Counted from the first letter of the stretch, positions 8,842 to 18,557 are shown. The stretch: DNA of 64,000 nucleotides from JAYQKL01 sp049889535 (GCA_049889535.1 JBMHDF010000011.1:62001-126000), one strand, 5' to 3'. Program-made: numbers and translations. The notes: generated by a model from the sequence alone, not told the origin.

Positions 8842-10428
8842 TTACCAAAACACCGCATAAATAAGTACCAAGATAGCCGTAATCAGCATAGAGGCATGAT
8901 TGAACCCTTTTGAGGTAGCAAATTGAATGCCACTAATATTCGAAATCGCTACTGGCTTTTCGTCTTGCTTGAGCACAGACACAAGATACCCCGCTGCAAG
9001 GCAAGCTAAGAAAACACCCCAAATACGGATCACAAAGGCAATATCAGGATAATATATTTTAAGAATAATATTGGCGATAACAGAAATCAAAAGCATCGCA
9101 AAAGCTGCTTGTTTTGTGCATTTTGGCCAGAATAAACCGAGCAAAAACACCGAAACAATACCCGGCGCCACAAAGCCCGTATACTCCTGAATAAGCTGAA
9201 AAGCACTTTCCATATTGCCGACAAAAGGCTTGGCAAGCAAAACTGCAATTATCATTGCCACAACCGAACATAGACGGCCAACCAATACATAATGTGCTTC
9301 AGCAGCATTTTTCTTTATATAATCGCGGTAAATATCCATTGTGAATATGGTTGAAATAGAATTCACCATAGAGGCCAGCGAAGACAAAATAGCCGCTATT
9401 AAGGCAGCAAACACAACCCCGCGAATGCCATCAGGCACAAGCCCAATCAACAGACCATAAGTGCTGTCGGGCTTTTCATTTAGGGCGTTATAATCAAGCA
9501 TGCCATTTTGCGCCATCCACAAGGCGGCAATGCCCGGAATAACAACAATCACAGGAATAAGAAGCTTCAAGCCTGCGGCAAAAACCAAACCTTTTTGCGC
9601 TTCTTGAATATTTTCAGCAGCCAACGCACGCTGAATAATATATTGATTAAATCCCCAATATGAAAAATGTAAGACCCATAATCCACCCAGCAAAGTCCAA
9701 ATACCTGGTAGGCTTGAATAATGCGGACTATCATCAGCAAAAATCATTTGGAAATGACCCGGAATTTCAGTGAGCAATGTGTTAAAACCATGCACCACAT
9801 TGCCGCCGTCACCTATTTGAGCAAGCGCTATATATGTAATGATAATGCCGCCTAAAATCAGAACAACCACTTGAATAATATCAGTAAAGGCGACAGCTTT
9901 TAATCCGCCATAGATGGAATAAATAATGGCCAGCGCAGCAAGTGAAACAAGTCCGAAATTAATTGAAATACCTGTCAGCGTATTAATGGCCAAAGCCCCG
10001 AGCCATAAAATAGCGGTGAGATTAACGGCTGTGTAAAGCACCAACCAGAAAAACGCCATTAAAACTTTAATTTCACCACCAAAGCGTTGCTCTAAAAATT
10101 GCGGCATGGTGTAGATTTTATTCTTTAAGAATATTGGCAGCATAAATTTGGCAACAATGATGAGCACAATCGCAGCCTGCCATTCATAAGCAGCAATTGC
10201 CAGACCAAGCACAAAACCCTGCCCTGACTGACCAATTATTTGCTCTGCTGAAATATTAGCGGCGATGAGCGAGGCGCCAATCGCCCACCATGGCAGGCTT
10301 TTTCCAGCTAGAAAATAATCTTCGCTGGAGATGTTTTCCGATGTTTTTTTACGGGAGACATAAAAAGCAGCCGCGACCAATAAGACCAGATAAAGACCAA
10401 TAACTATATTATCTAAAACCGACAGCAT
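8842..10428 (-). CDS. Sodium/sugar symporter, SGLT-like (SSS family)
   Basis: This 528-residue inner-membrane protein has about 14 hydrophobic segments and the strongly conserved SGLT region EDYFLAGKSLPWWAIGASL followed by IAANISAEQIIGQSGQGF (residues 36-72), which closely resembles the Vibrio Na+/galactose transporter vSGLT. It should import a monosaccharide with Na+. It follows the GH3 gene after 19 nt on the same strand and lies convergent with the ED operon, so glucose is the most likely substrate: released by GH3 in the periplasm, imported here and phosphorylated by Glk. Substrate identity is inferred from family and context. Confidence 0.9.
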   Translation of the reverse strand: MLSVLDNIVIGLYLVLLVAAAFYVSRKKTSENISSEDYFLAGKSLPWWAIGASLIAANISAEQIIGQSGQGFVLGLAIAAYEWQAAIVLIIVAKFMLPIFLKNKIYTMPQFLEQRFGGEIKVLMAFFWLVLYTAVNLTAILWLGALAINTLTGISINFGLVSLAALAIIYSIYGGLKAVAFTDIIQVVVLILGGIIITYIALAQIGDGGNVVHGFNTLLTEIPGHFQMIFADDSPHYSSLPGIWTLLGGLWVLHFSYWGFNQYIIQRALAAENIQEAQKGLVFAAGLKLLIPVIVVIPGIAALWMAQNGMLDYNALNEKPDSTYGLLIGLVPDGIRGVVFAALIAAILSSLASMVNSISTIFTMDIYRDYIKKNAAEAHYVLVGRLCSVVAMIIAVLLAKPFVGNMESAFQLIQEYTGFVAPGIVSVFLLGLFWPKCTKQAAFAMLLISVIANIILKIYYPDIAFVIRIWGVFLACLAAGYLVSVLKQDEKPVAISNISGIQFATSKGFNHASMLITAILVLIYAVFW

Positions 10429-10447
10429 GCGAGCCTCCCAAAACTAT

Positions 10448-12331
10448 TTAATAAGTTAAACCATAGCCAATTGCATAACGACTTGTCTCGTCTTGAGTTG
10501 CTTTATTAGCTGTATCAAATGGCCAGTCAAAGGGCAAAACACCTTTGAAATTATAATTCACCCCGCCTTGCTCATCTGAGACAAGCACATCAGCAACACC
10601 CTGCCCTTCACTGCCAGGCAACCATGCTACAACAAATGCATCCGCTATATCTAAGAGACGGTCTACACCCAGTGGACGACCCGTTAAAAAGACAATAACA
10701 GTCTTCACACCTTTGGCATTTAAAGTCTCAACCTGATTGACGACAGAAGAAGGAAGCGCCTTAAAATCAGTACTATCCAAATCGCCCTCAAATTCCGCAT
10801 AGGGTCTTTCACCAATTATGATAATAGCTGTATCACCTGATTTTAAATCATCAGCATCATTCACGAGTTTTGCAGGAGATGCTTTGACAGCAGATTTGAG
10901 ACCATCAGCCACAAGTGTGAAACCGGCATAACGGCTTTCAATAACATCACGCCCTTGCCAATCCATTGTCCAGCCACCCGCCTGAAAACGCACACTATCA
11001 GCGGCAGGGCCGCCAACATAAACGCGCCCTTGTTTCACAGGCAAACTTGCTTCATTTTTTAACAGAACCAAGCTTTCACGCACAGCCTGACGGGCAATGG
11101 CGCGATGGTCTTTATGACCAAGCATTTTCTTCGAACCACCTAACAAGCGTTCAGACGGCGCGACACCATCCATAAGACCCGAGCGATATTTGACACGCAG
11201 AATACGACGCACAGCATCATCTAGCCGTTCCGTTGAAATCTCACCCGATTTTACAGCGGCAATTGTATTGTCTAGAAACATGCGCCAATCGGTTGGGACC
11301 ATCATCATATCCACACCCGCATTGACAGATTGAACACAGCTTTTGACATTACAGCCAGGAACTTGTTCATGGCCATTCCAGTCACCAACCACAAAACCAT
11401 CAAAACCCATTTTGGTTTTAAGCACATCTGTTAAAAGATATTTGCTACCGTGCATTTTTTCGCCATTCCAGCTGCTAAAACTGGCCATGACAGTTTGCGC
11501 CCCTACGCCAATAGCGTAAAAATAAGGCTTCCCGTGAATATTGACTAATTCAGCCTCAGTAAGCTGCGTGTCTCCTTGATCAAGTCGGTTATTACGACCT
11601 GTGCCAAATTTTGTGCCACCGTCTCCGACAAAATGCTTAACGGTTGTGACAACTTTTTCCTGAGTGAGGAAATTATTTAGCGACGGGTGTCCCTGCAAAC
11701 CAATGATAAGTTCTTTTGCAAGATTAGAAACAATATCAGGGTTAGCAGAATAACTTTCATAACTGCGTCCCCATCTCAGATCTTTAGTAACGGCTACTGT
11801 TGGGGCGAAAACCCAATCAATTCCCGTAACAGCGACCTCTCTAGCGGTTACAATACCAATATCACGCATTAAAGTAGGGTTATTGGCAGCACCCAAACCA
11901 ATATTATGCGGAAAGACCGTCGCGCCATAAACATTATTATGACCATGCACCGCATCAGTACCCCAGATAACCGGGATGGCCGTGCTGCTTTTGACTGATT
12001 CCCGATAAAAACCTTCTGCCATTGCCAGCCAGCTTCTAACATCAGAGCCCGGCTGTTTGGTTGGCCATGAACCACCACCATTTAAAATGCCACCAATATT
12101 ATATTTTCTGACATCTGACGGCGAAATTGAACCAATTTCAGCCATCACCAACTGACCAACCTTCTCTTTGATACTCATAGAGGCTATTTTGGCCGAAATT
12201 TTTTGTTCTAAAACCGGGTCTTTTTTCACTGCAGGCTTAATAGCTGGCCATAAGTCGGTTGCACTTGCAGGAACCATTAAACCAAACAAGGCAAAAATAT
12301 AAATCAGGGAATTTAGGAAGCGTTTGCGCAT
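10448..12331 (-). CDS. Glycoside hydrolase family 3 exo-beta-glucosidase/glucan exohydrolase
   Basis: The 627-residue protein begins with a signal peptide ending in PASA (about residue 24) and so works in the periplasm or beyond. It has both GH3 domains: a TIM barrel (about 45-385) with GTDAVHGHNNV, TVKHFVGDGGT and the nucleophile motif GFVVGDWNGHEQ (Asp near 317), and an alpha/beta sandwich (about 415-600) with GERPYAEFEGD, which carries the candidate acid/base Glu. The motifs match plant ExoI-type beta-1,3/1,4-glucan exohydrolases and marine ExoP-like enzymes. It lacks the extra C-terminal domain of longer ExoP-like members. It lies between the TonB receptor and the symporter, as expected for glucan or oligosaccharide breakdown. 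Confidence 0.92.
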   Translation of the reverse strand: MRKRFLNSLIYIFALFGLMVPASATDLWPAIKPAVKKDPVLEQKISAKIASMSIKEKVGQLVMAEIGSISPSDVRKYNIGGILNGGGSWPTKQPGSDVRSWLAMAEGFYRESVKSSTAIPVIWGTDAVHGHNNVYGATVFPHNIGLGAANNPTLMRDIGIVTAREVAVTGIDWVFAPTVAVTKDLRWGRSYESYSANPDIVSNLAKELIIGLQGHPSLNNFLTQEKVVTTVKHFVGDGGTKFGTGRNNRLDQGDTQLTEAELVNIHGKPYFYAIGVGAQTVMASFSSWNGEKMHGSKYLLTDVLKTKMGFDGFVVGDWNGHEQVPGCNVKSCVQSVNAGVDMMMVPTDWRMFLDNTIAAVKSGEISTERLDDAVRRILRVKYRSGLMDGVAPSERLLGGSKKMLGHKDHRAIARQAVRESLVLLKNEASLPVKQGRVYVGGPAADSVRFQAGGWTMDWQGRDVIESRYAGFTLVADGLKSAVKASPAKLVNDADDLKSGDTAIIIIGERPYAEFEGDLDSTDFKALPSSVVNQVETLNAKGVKTVIVFLTGRPLGVDRLLDIADAFVVAWLPGSEGQGVADVLVSDEQGGVNYNFKGVLPFDWPFDTANKATQDETSRYAIGYGLTY

Positions 12332-12369
12332 AATTTCTCTATAAAATTTTGTTAAATATACATTAAGTC

Positions 12370-12407
12370 AAAAAAAAGCCCCGGCATGCCATACAACACG
12401 CCGGGGC
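12370..12407 (-). terminator. Rho-independent terminator after the TonB receptor gene
   Basis: On the minus strand GCCCCGGC (12407-12400) pairs perfectly with GCCGGGGC (12385-12378) around a 14-nt loop and is followed by eight T residues. It lies 14 nt after the receptor stop and 39 nt before the GH3 start, so receptor transcription should mostly end here, with read-through or a separate short promoter serving GH3 and the symporter. Confidence 0.9.
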
Positions 12408-12420
12408 CATATTATTCGGA

Positions 12421-15231
12421 CTAGTATTTCAGTCTCAGACGGACGCCAGCAGTTCTTGGACGATTGAAGAACCGTGTATTATCTCTTTGAGTGATAATAA
12501 TGGCCTGAGGCTGAACTTCATCAGTAATGTTGTTGACATATGCTTCCAGACGCACTTTGTCGCTATCATTTGGTGAGAAGCCCAAACCAGCATCAAATGT
12601 CCAGTAGCCATCAACCTTACCGTCTAAACGACCTGTGTTATTGGTCTCACCATAAAGACGTGAGTTAAACAGTGTCATATATTGCGAAGAACGGTAGCCA
12701 GCTGAGATAATCCAATCCAAACGACCATAATCATTAATCAGGTGAGATTGGCTCAGATTAGCACGCAATTGCAATTTAGACGCACGCGGCAGCTCATTAC
12801 CATCAATAGAGACCAGACGCTGGGCTTCATAACGTGAGTCTTGGATATCCTCATCAGCCTTCACTTCTGTATCCATATAGACAGCGTTCAAATCAAGGTT
12901 CAAACCATTGTTAAAACGAAGACCCGTCTCAACATTAAGACCCATAATTTCTGCGTTTGAGGCGTTGAAGTTAAAGGTCACAACTTGTGTCTGAACGTTT
13001 TGAGAAACCAGGCTTGGGTCAATACCAACAACACCCAAAATGCTTTCAACTGACATTAGAGTTGATAGAACCATATCTTCATAATCATAATAGAAGAGGT
13101 TCACATTCAGGCGTACATCCGTGTCCCCATACTCAAATTCTCTTTTAGAACCGATTTCGTAATAAATGACTTTTTCACTGTCATATTGAGGCGCGAGTGT
13201 ATCGACATTAAAGTCTGTTGGAGCAACACCTGATGGTGTGATTTGCAAGCCATCTGTACCTTCAATATTGTCATTGAAACCACCGGCCTTATGACCTGTT
13301 GCAACAACGGCATAGGCCATCCAATCAGGATCAATATCATGCTCATAGCGCAAGCGCCAATCAGTGAAGTCATTCTCGATACGGCCATTCTGCATGCTGA
13401 TATTACCATAAGCGACAGCATAAGAATAAAATGGCCAGTTAATGCCATTAGCAGGGTCTGGCAGCAAACAGCCGCTCACATCTGTGGAGTTTGTGTCCAC
13501 ACAACGACCTAACTGAACTCCCGCAGCGGCGGCTTCAGCTCGCTGTGTCGCAAACCATGGCTCGTACCACCAGCCACCAGGCAATTCAACACCAGCACCA
13601 AAAACTTCATCAAGATTGTCATTTGCACCAAATTGTGAAACGCCATTTAAGAAGAAGGCGACACGCTCATTACCTGTCAATGTTCCGTCACCATTCGTGT
13701 CTGGGTTGTAAATGGTACGGTCAAACTTAGCGAATTCAAAACCTTGCGTACCCAAACGAGCTGTCCCGACATCGCCCCAAATCATTGAGCCGTCCCAGCC
13801 GCCCAAGGCAAACCGGTAGGTGGCATTCACACCATAACGGTCTTTTTCTTCCTCTGTACGACGCACACCTGCTGTGATGCGGCTATGATCAGTCAACTCA
13901 TATGTACCATCAAAGTAAACCGCTTCACTTTCAGACAGCGTACGCTGGTTAAATTCTTGGCCTAAGAAGCTACCGTGATTGGTGTCAGCAATTGAACCAA
14001 GAAATGATTTTTGCTTTTCAATAAAGCGGAAAATACCAGCAGACCAAGTCAGCTTTGACTCAGGGTTATTCCCAACAAAGCGTAATTCTTGCGAGCGAGA
14101 CCATGAATCAGCAACAGTATCGAAGAAAGAATAATTATCATAAATTTCACGCGCAGGACGGTTGCCAATGAGATTATCATAAACACCGGGATAAACTGGG
14201 CTCAGCGGTGTTGCCGCACGATAATCATAGGTCAAGTCACGAATACCTGTGGTGAACTCAACATCAAACCAATCGGTTTCGTAATCAATCTCGACCTTAT
14301 AACCTTTATGGCTTGTGTTTTCTTCAGGCGAACCAGCATAACGCGCAACCACTGTGCGTGGGTCGTCAATATCATCAGCTGCAATGCCATTGCCGAGCGG
14401 ATTTGCGTAGTTTGTACCTGTGTAACCAGTGCCTTCCTCGCGAATGCTTTCAAATGTGAAAGTTGCGCTCAAGCGCTCAGTTGGCTCAATATAATAGCTA
14501 GCACGGAAAGCTGTATTATCAGCTGCTTCAGCAAGCTCAGGCTTTTCAGCGCCTGTTAAACCAACATCAGCTGCTTCAGGTGATGCATTTGAATAATATG
14601 AATCACGCTTCATTTGATAATAGGCTAAGCGGAAGGCAGAATTATCGCTTACTGGCAAGTTTACAACGCTTTCAAGTGTTTTTTCGTTATAGCTGCCATA
14701 TCCAACCTCTACCATAGCATCAAAAATGCCGAGGCCTGGTTTGAAAGGAATAACATTCACAGAACCTGCCATGGCTTGGCGCCCGCGCAGAGTACCCTGT
14801 GGGCCAAAATTCACCTCAACGCGCTGAATATCAAAAAAGGCAGAGCCAAAACCTGATGGACGAGGCACATAAACACCATCCATATGCGTAGCTGCTGCTG
14901 GATCGCCAAGCTCAGTATTATTAGAGCTACCAACACCACGAATCCATACCTCAATATTACCTTGATTATTGGCAATATTCAGGCCCGGATAAGCGCCATC
15001 CAAATCCTGGATTTTTGTTAAATTTAAGCTTTTTAATGTTTCATTATCAAAACTTGCAGCTGTACCGCCTAAATCCTGCAAAGATTGCTCGCGGCGCTCA
15101 ACTGTCACAACGATTTCATCAAAGCTAGGGGATTCAGTGGCTGTTTCTTGGGCATGCACTGGGGCCATAAACAAGGCTGCGGATGCACCAATAAACACAT
15201 GCTGCAGTAAATTTCTTTTAAAAGATCGCAT
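12421..15231 (-). CDS. TonB-dependent outer-membrane receptor
   Basis: The 936-residue protein has a signal peptide ending in PVHA, a TonB-box-like stretch FDEIVVTVERREQSLQDL, a plug domain (about 45-160, with VWIRGVGS, HMDGVYVPR and RVEVNFGPQGTLRGRQAMAG) and a long beta-barrel ending in an aromatic residue (VRLRLKY). This is the architecture of receptors that import large ligands through the outer membrane with TonB energy, in the style of the Caulobacter carbohydrate receptors. Neighbouring GH3 and symporter genes suggest an oligosaccharide. A barrel loop holds DTNGDGTLTGNE (residues 511-522), a perfect EF-hand-like calcium loop. GGGAGG lies 9 nt before the ATG. Ligand identity is not visible. 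Confidence 0.93.
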   Translation of the reverse strand: MRSFKRNLLQHVFIGASAALFMAPVHAQETATESPSFDEIVVTVERREQSLQDLGGTAASFDNETLKSLNLTKIQDLDGAYPGLNIANNQGNIEVWIRGVGSSNNTELGDPAAATHMDGVYVPRPSGFGSAFFDIQRVEVNFGPQGTLRGRQAMAGSVNVIPFKPGLGIFDAMVEVGYGSYNEKTLESVVNLPVSDNSAFRLAYYQMKRDSYYSNASPEAADVGLTGAEKPELAEAADNTAFRASYYIEPTERLSATFTFESIREEGTGYTGTNYANPLGNGIAADDIDDPRTVVARYAGSPEENTSHKGYKVEIDYETDWFDVEFTTGIRDLTYDYRAATPLSPVYPGVYDNLIGNRPAREIYDNYSFFDTVADSWSRSQELRFVGNNPESKLTWSAGIFRFIEKQKSFLGSIADTNHGSFLGQEFNQRTLSESEAVYFDGTYELTDHSRITAGVRRTEEEKDRYGVNATYRFALGGWDGSMIWGDVGTARLGTQGFEFAKFDRTIYNPDTNGDGTLTGNERVAFFLNGVSQFGANDNLDEVFGAGVELPGGWWYEPWFATQRAEAAAAGVQLGRCVDTNSTDVSGCLLPDPANGINWPFYSYAVAYGNISMQNGRIENDFTDWRLRYEHDIDPDWMAYAVVATGHKAGGFNDNIEGTDGLQITPSGVAPTDFNVDTLAPQYDSEKVIYYEIGSKREFEYGDTDVRLNVNLFYYDYEDMVLSTLMSVESILGVVGIDPSLVSQNVQTQVVTFNFNASNAEIMGLNVETGLRFNNGLNLDLNAVYMDTEVKADEDIQDSRYEAQRLVSIDGNELPRASKLQLRANLSQSHLINDYGRLDWIISAGYRSSQYMTLFNSRLYGETNNTGRLDGKVDGYWTFDAGLGFSPNDSDKVRLEAYVNNITDEVQPQAIIITQRDNTRFFNRPRTAGVRLRLKY

Positions 15232-15338
15232 TATAAGATACCTCCCATCTTATTTGAGTATGGTGCATTTTTTAAACACTTATTATATTGACGGAAGTTC
15301 AATGCGACGAATGCCACAAAAATTGCGATAAACAGCTT

Positions 15339-16142
15339 TCACTGCGTGTCTTCAAATAAATTACGGATAATCTTTCTATAAGTGCGGCTTACTGGAAACT
15401 CTGACCCATCAGCCAAGAACACATAATTTGGCTTTCCACTTTCTAGACAATAACGCTGAATTTTATCGGCTTGCACAATGCAAGATCGATGAATTTTTAG
15501 AAAACCGTAATCCTGCAACCGCATTTCCATAGATTTTAGCGTTGCGCGGATAAAATATACTTTTTTTCCATCTGAAAAACGAACATAGTCGCCATCAGAT
15601 TCAACCCAAATCACATTATTTAAATCAACAAAAACCCGCACCCCCGCATTTTTGACGACTAATTTATCCGCTTTTTCTTTTGCAGGCTTGCCCCTCATAT
15701 CCGTTAATTGAGTAATTTTCTTGTCAATCTCCTGCCCCTCACGACTGACCAAAGGCACAGTATGAAGTGAGGGATGAGATAACATTGATTTTGCACGCCC
15801 AAGCGCCTCCATTATTCTATTTTCTGTGAAGGGCTTTAAAACATAATCAACTGCCTTAACCTGAAACGCATCTAATGCAAACTCAGTATGAGCCGACACA
15901 AAAACGACTAGTGGTAATTTTACTATTTTTGACTGTAAGACCTCAAGAAAACGGAACCCATTTAAAATCGGCATATTAATATCAATAAAAATTAAATCAG
16001 GGCAGTTTTGCGCAAATGCATGGAGCGCCTCTGTTTCACGGTAAAAGCACCCTAAAACCTCAACCTCCTTAACATGCGACAGGATTGCCTCTAAATACTC
16101 CGCAGAAATTCTTTCATCATCTAAAATACCAACGCTAATCAT
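15339..16142 (-). CDS. LytTR-type response regulator (LytR/AlgR family)
   Basis: The 267-residue protein has an N-terminal receiver domain (residues 1-120) with acidic DDE, phospho-acceptor Asp54 in FIDINMP and the conserved LKPF lysine, then a linker and a C-terminal LytTR DNA-binding domain (about 160-265; VRFSDGKKVYFIRATLKSME, KIHRSCIV, FPVSRTY). Such regulators bind direct repeats in promoter regions. Its ATG overlaps the stop of the upstream sensor kinase by 1 nt, so the two form a pair. The TonB receptor follows on the same strand after 107 nt and is the natural candidate target; I found no convincing LytTR repeats there by eye. Confidence 0.93.
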   Translation of the reverse strand: MISVGILDDERISAEYLEAILSHVKEVEVLGCFYRETEALHAFAQNCPDLIFIDINMPILNGFRFLEVLQSKIVKLPLVVFVSAHTEFALDAFQVKAVDYVLKPFTENRIMEALGRAKSMLSHPSLHTVPLVSREGQEIDKKITQLTDMRGKPAKEKADKLVVKNAGVRVFVDLNNVIWVESDGDYVRFSDGKKVYFIRATLKSMEMRLQDYGFLKIHRSCIVQADKIQRYCLESGKPNYVFLADGSEFPVSRTYRKIIRNLFEDTQ

Positions 16143-17275
16143 CAGCCAAGCTCTAATCTTATTTTAACGCCACCAAGCGATGATTTTGAGGCACTCAAAT
16201 CAAAACGCGTGCCATATATAACTTTTAATCGTTCTTTTAAATTCGGCAAACCAATGCTCTTTGCGGGACTGTCCGATGCAATATTTTGCAAATCTTCGGC
16301 GCGAATTTCACCTGAGTTCTCAACAATGATAATCAATTTATCTTGACGCATACTCGCCTTCAAATGAATAAAAAACTTCTCATTTGACTTGCTGTAAGGC
16401 AGTGCGTGCTTGAAAATATTTTCAAAAATGGGAAGCAATATTAAATTTGGAATCTTAATATTTTTCGCTTTCTGCGACACTTCATAATTAAAAACCAAAT
16501 CCTCTCCATAGCGCACACGCTGCATATTGAAGTATTTTTCAATTATTTTTACCTCTTCCTCGAGCGATATTTCATCCATCGGGTCCAAATCTAAAGACAG
16601 CCTCAAAAGACCCGCTAAAGATTGTATCATCTCCATCGCCTCTTCATTGCGCTTCATCGCAATCAGCCCGTTCAAAGAGTTAAGAGAGTTAAACAAAAAA
16701 TGCGGGTTATCTTGGTAACGTAAAATTTTAACCTGGTTTTCTTGTGCAAGGTTTTCCGCCGTCAAACGTTTTATTTTTTCTTCATTGGCCATCATTTCAC
16801 TTTGACGCAATGTTTCTTTTTCAGTCTGTAAGTTCAAGAGTGTTTTAATGGCATGATAAAACGCCATCCAGCTGGTAAAAACAAAAATAGATCCAAATGC
16901 CCAGCCACCAAAATCATCCCAAATGTCATATTCTTCAGCAATCCATAAAAAAGTTTGCATCCGCAATACCGTCCACATATTGGCGCATATAACAACAATC
17001 ACGACATTAATAGCGATAAGAGAAACCGTCGCTTTTTGCCAGACTCTGCGCCCTATGTAGCGCATAGGCATTGTGAAAAGCACACCAAATAAGGCCTGTA
17101 AAATAATATGAATGACATGCTCTAGACGAACCTGCTCATACCAAACGGTAAGGGTTAAAAAGGTGACAAAACTAAAAGCGGTCCAGCCGATGATTTGGAA
17201 AAACCAAAAATTAATGAGTTTCCCAGACCGCATATAATCGTCTAAAAAATTTCCAGTAAGCGTTATATTTGACAA
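16142..17275 (-). CDS. LytS/YehU-type membrane sensor histidine kinase
   Basis: The 377-residue protein has four predicted membrane segments (about 21-45, 52-71, 82-104, 124-147), a coiled-coil linker and the His_kinase domain motif DNPHFLFNSLNSL with the phospho-accepting His near residue 192. A HATPase region follows with LLPIFENIFKHALP (N-box-like) and SIGLPNLKERL. It lacks any large periplasmic sensor domain, so the signal is probably sensed in the membrane or passed by a partner. The start is a TTG with GGGTGG 5 nt upstream; the next in-frame ATG at 17233 has no visible ribosome site. It is translationally coupled to the LytTR regulator. Confidence 0.92.
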   Translation of the reverse strand: MSNITLTGNFLDDYMRSGKLINFWFFQIIGWTAFSFVTFLTLTVWYEQVRLEHVIHIILQALFGVLFTMPMRYIGRRVWQKATVSLIAINVVIVVICANMWTVLRMQTFLWIAEEYDIWDDFGGWAFGSIFVFTSWMAFYHAIKTLLNLQTEKETLRQSEMMANEEKIKRLTAENLAQENQVKILRYQDNPHFLFNSLNSLNGLIAMKRNEEAMEMIQSLAGLLRLSLDLDPMDEISLEEEVKIIEKYFNMQRVRYGEDLVFNYEVSQKAKNIKIPNLILLPIFENIFKHALPYSKSNEKFFIHLKASMRQDKLIIIVENSGEIRAEDLQNIASDSPAKSIGLPNLKERLKVIYGTRFDLSASKSSLGGVKIRLELG

Positions 17276-17349
17276 AAAACCACCCTACGAGCTACCGAGC
17301 GAATAAAAGCACTCAGGTTCATTCAAAAACAAAGCTATCGTAATAAAGT

Positions 17350-18519
17350 TTATCTGTCCACAATCCAGCCGCCACCAAGCACGCGCCCGCTCAAATCTTC
17401 ACTGCCGTAGAAAACACAAGCTTGACCTGGCGACACACCTTCTTCTGGAATAGCTAGTTCGACTTTGGCTTTGCCATTATCCAAAAGCGTTAATGTGGCC
17501 TCTTGTGGTTGGGTGGTTGACCGTATGCGCGCTAAAATCGGCATTTCGCCAACCGCATCGCAATCGGCATCACCAAGCCAGTTAACCTCATCAAGGTGAA
17601 TGATTGTTTTGGCGAGTTTTTCACGCGGGCCTACAACGACGCGGCGCGCGCCTGCATCAATTTCCAACACATAGAGCGGGTCACCAGTCGCAACGCCCAA
17701 ACCCCGCCTTTGCCCTATAGTATAATGCAACACGCCCTGATGCTGGCCTAAAACATTGCCGTCCAAATCAACAATTTCACCCGGCAAATCACAATCTGGC
17801 CGCAGGCGTTTAATCACAGAGGCATAATCCCCATTTGGTACAAAGCAAATATCCTGACTATCAGGTTTATCGGCGGTTATTAGCCCCAATTCAGAGGCAA
17901 TCGCGCGAATATCATCTTTGGTGAGTTGCGCCAGCGGGAAACGCAAATAATCCAGCTGTTCTTGGGTTGTTGAAAATAAGAAATAGGATTGGTCACGCGC
18001 CTCATCTACAGGGCGGAACATTTGCCATTGCCCGTTATGCTGGCGCGTTTCAATATAATGCCCTGTGACCAAAGCATCTGCCCCCAAATCACGCGCCGTG
18101 GCTAATAGGTCACGAAATTTAACTGTCTCATTACAGCGCACACATGGAATGGGGGTATGGCCAGCTAAATAAGTATCCGCAAAATCATCCATAACTGACT
18201 GCTTAAACCGGCTTTCATAATCTAAAACATAATGCGGTATATCTAACGCAGCTGCAACGCGACGCGCATCGTGAATATCTTGACCCGCACAACACGCACC
18301 TTTGCGACGCACCGCCTCGCCATGATCATAAAGTTGCAAAGTGATACCGAGCGTTTCATAACCAGCCTGTTTAACCAGCGCCGCCGCCACCGAGCTGTCC
18401 ACACCGCCAGACATAGCCACCACCACACGCTTTGTCGCACGCGGTTGCGGGCCGAGATTTAGGTCAATCTCAGCCAGCTTGCTGTTATCTCGATTTTCCA
18501 GCGCTTCAGACATCATCAT
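17350..18519 (-). CDS. mnmA: tRNA-specific 2-thiouridylase
   Basis: MnmA makes 2-thiouridine at position 34 of tRNA-Glu, -Gln and -Lys using ATP and relayed sulfur. The protein has the PP-loop VVAMSGGVDSSVAAALV, the first catalytic Cys in CVRCNETVKF, and the second in DSQDICFVPNGDY, with FLGQ-like tRNA contact sequences after it. The total is about 390 residues, normal for the family. The start is uncertain: three consecutive ATG codons lie at 18519, 18516 and 18513 and a GTG at 18555 would add 12 residues; none has a strong ribosome site. It is divergent from the ctrA-like gene. Confidence 0.95.
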   Translation of the reverse strand: MMMSEALENRDNSKLAEIDLNLGPQPRATKRVVVAMSGGVDSSVAAALVKQAGYETLGITLQLYDHGEAVRRKGACCAGQDIHDARRVAAALDIPHYVLDYESRFKQSVMDDFADTYLAGHTPIPCVRCNETVKFRDLLATARDLGADALVTGHYIETRQHNGQWQMFRPVDEARDQSYFLFSTTQEQLDYLRFPLAQLTKDDIRAIASELGLITADKPDSQDICFVPNGDYASVIKRLRPDCDLPGEIVDLDGNVLGQHQGVLHYTIGQRRGLGVATGDPLYVLEIDAGARRVVVGPREKLAKTIIHLDEVNWLGDADCDAVGEMPILARIRSTTQPQEATLTLLDNGKAKVELAIPEEGVSPGQACVFYGSEDLSGRVLGGGWIVDR

Positions 18520-18557
18520 TACCCATGCTGATAAAGGGGCTTCACACCCGCTCACGC

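Noticed and set aside
12332..12369. Separate promoter for the GH3 gene between the terminator and its start
   Set aside because: Only 38 nt remain and no -35/-10 pair at normal spacing could be seen; a promoter inside the receptor gene or read-through is as likely.
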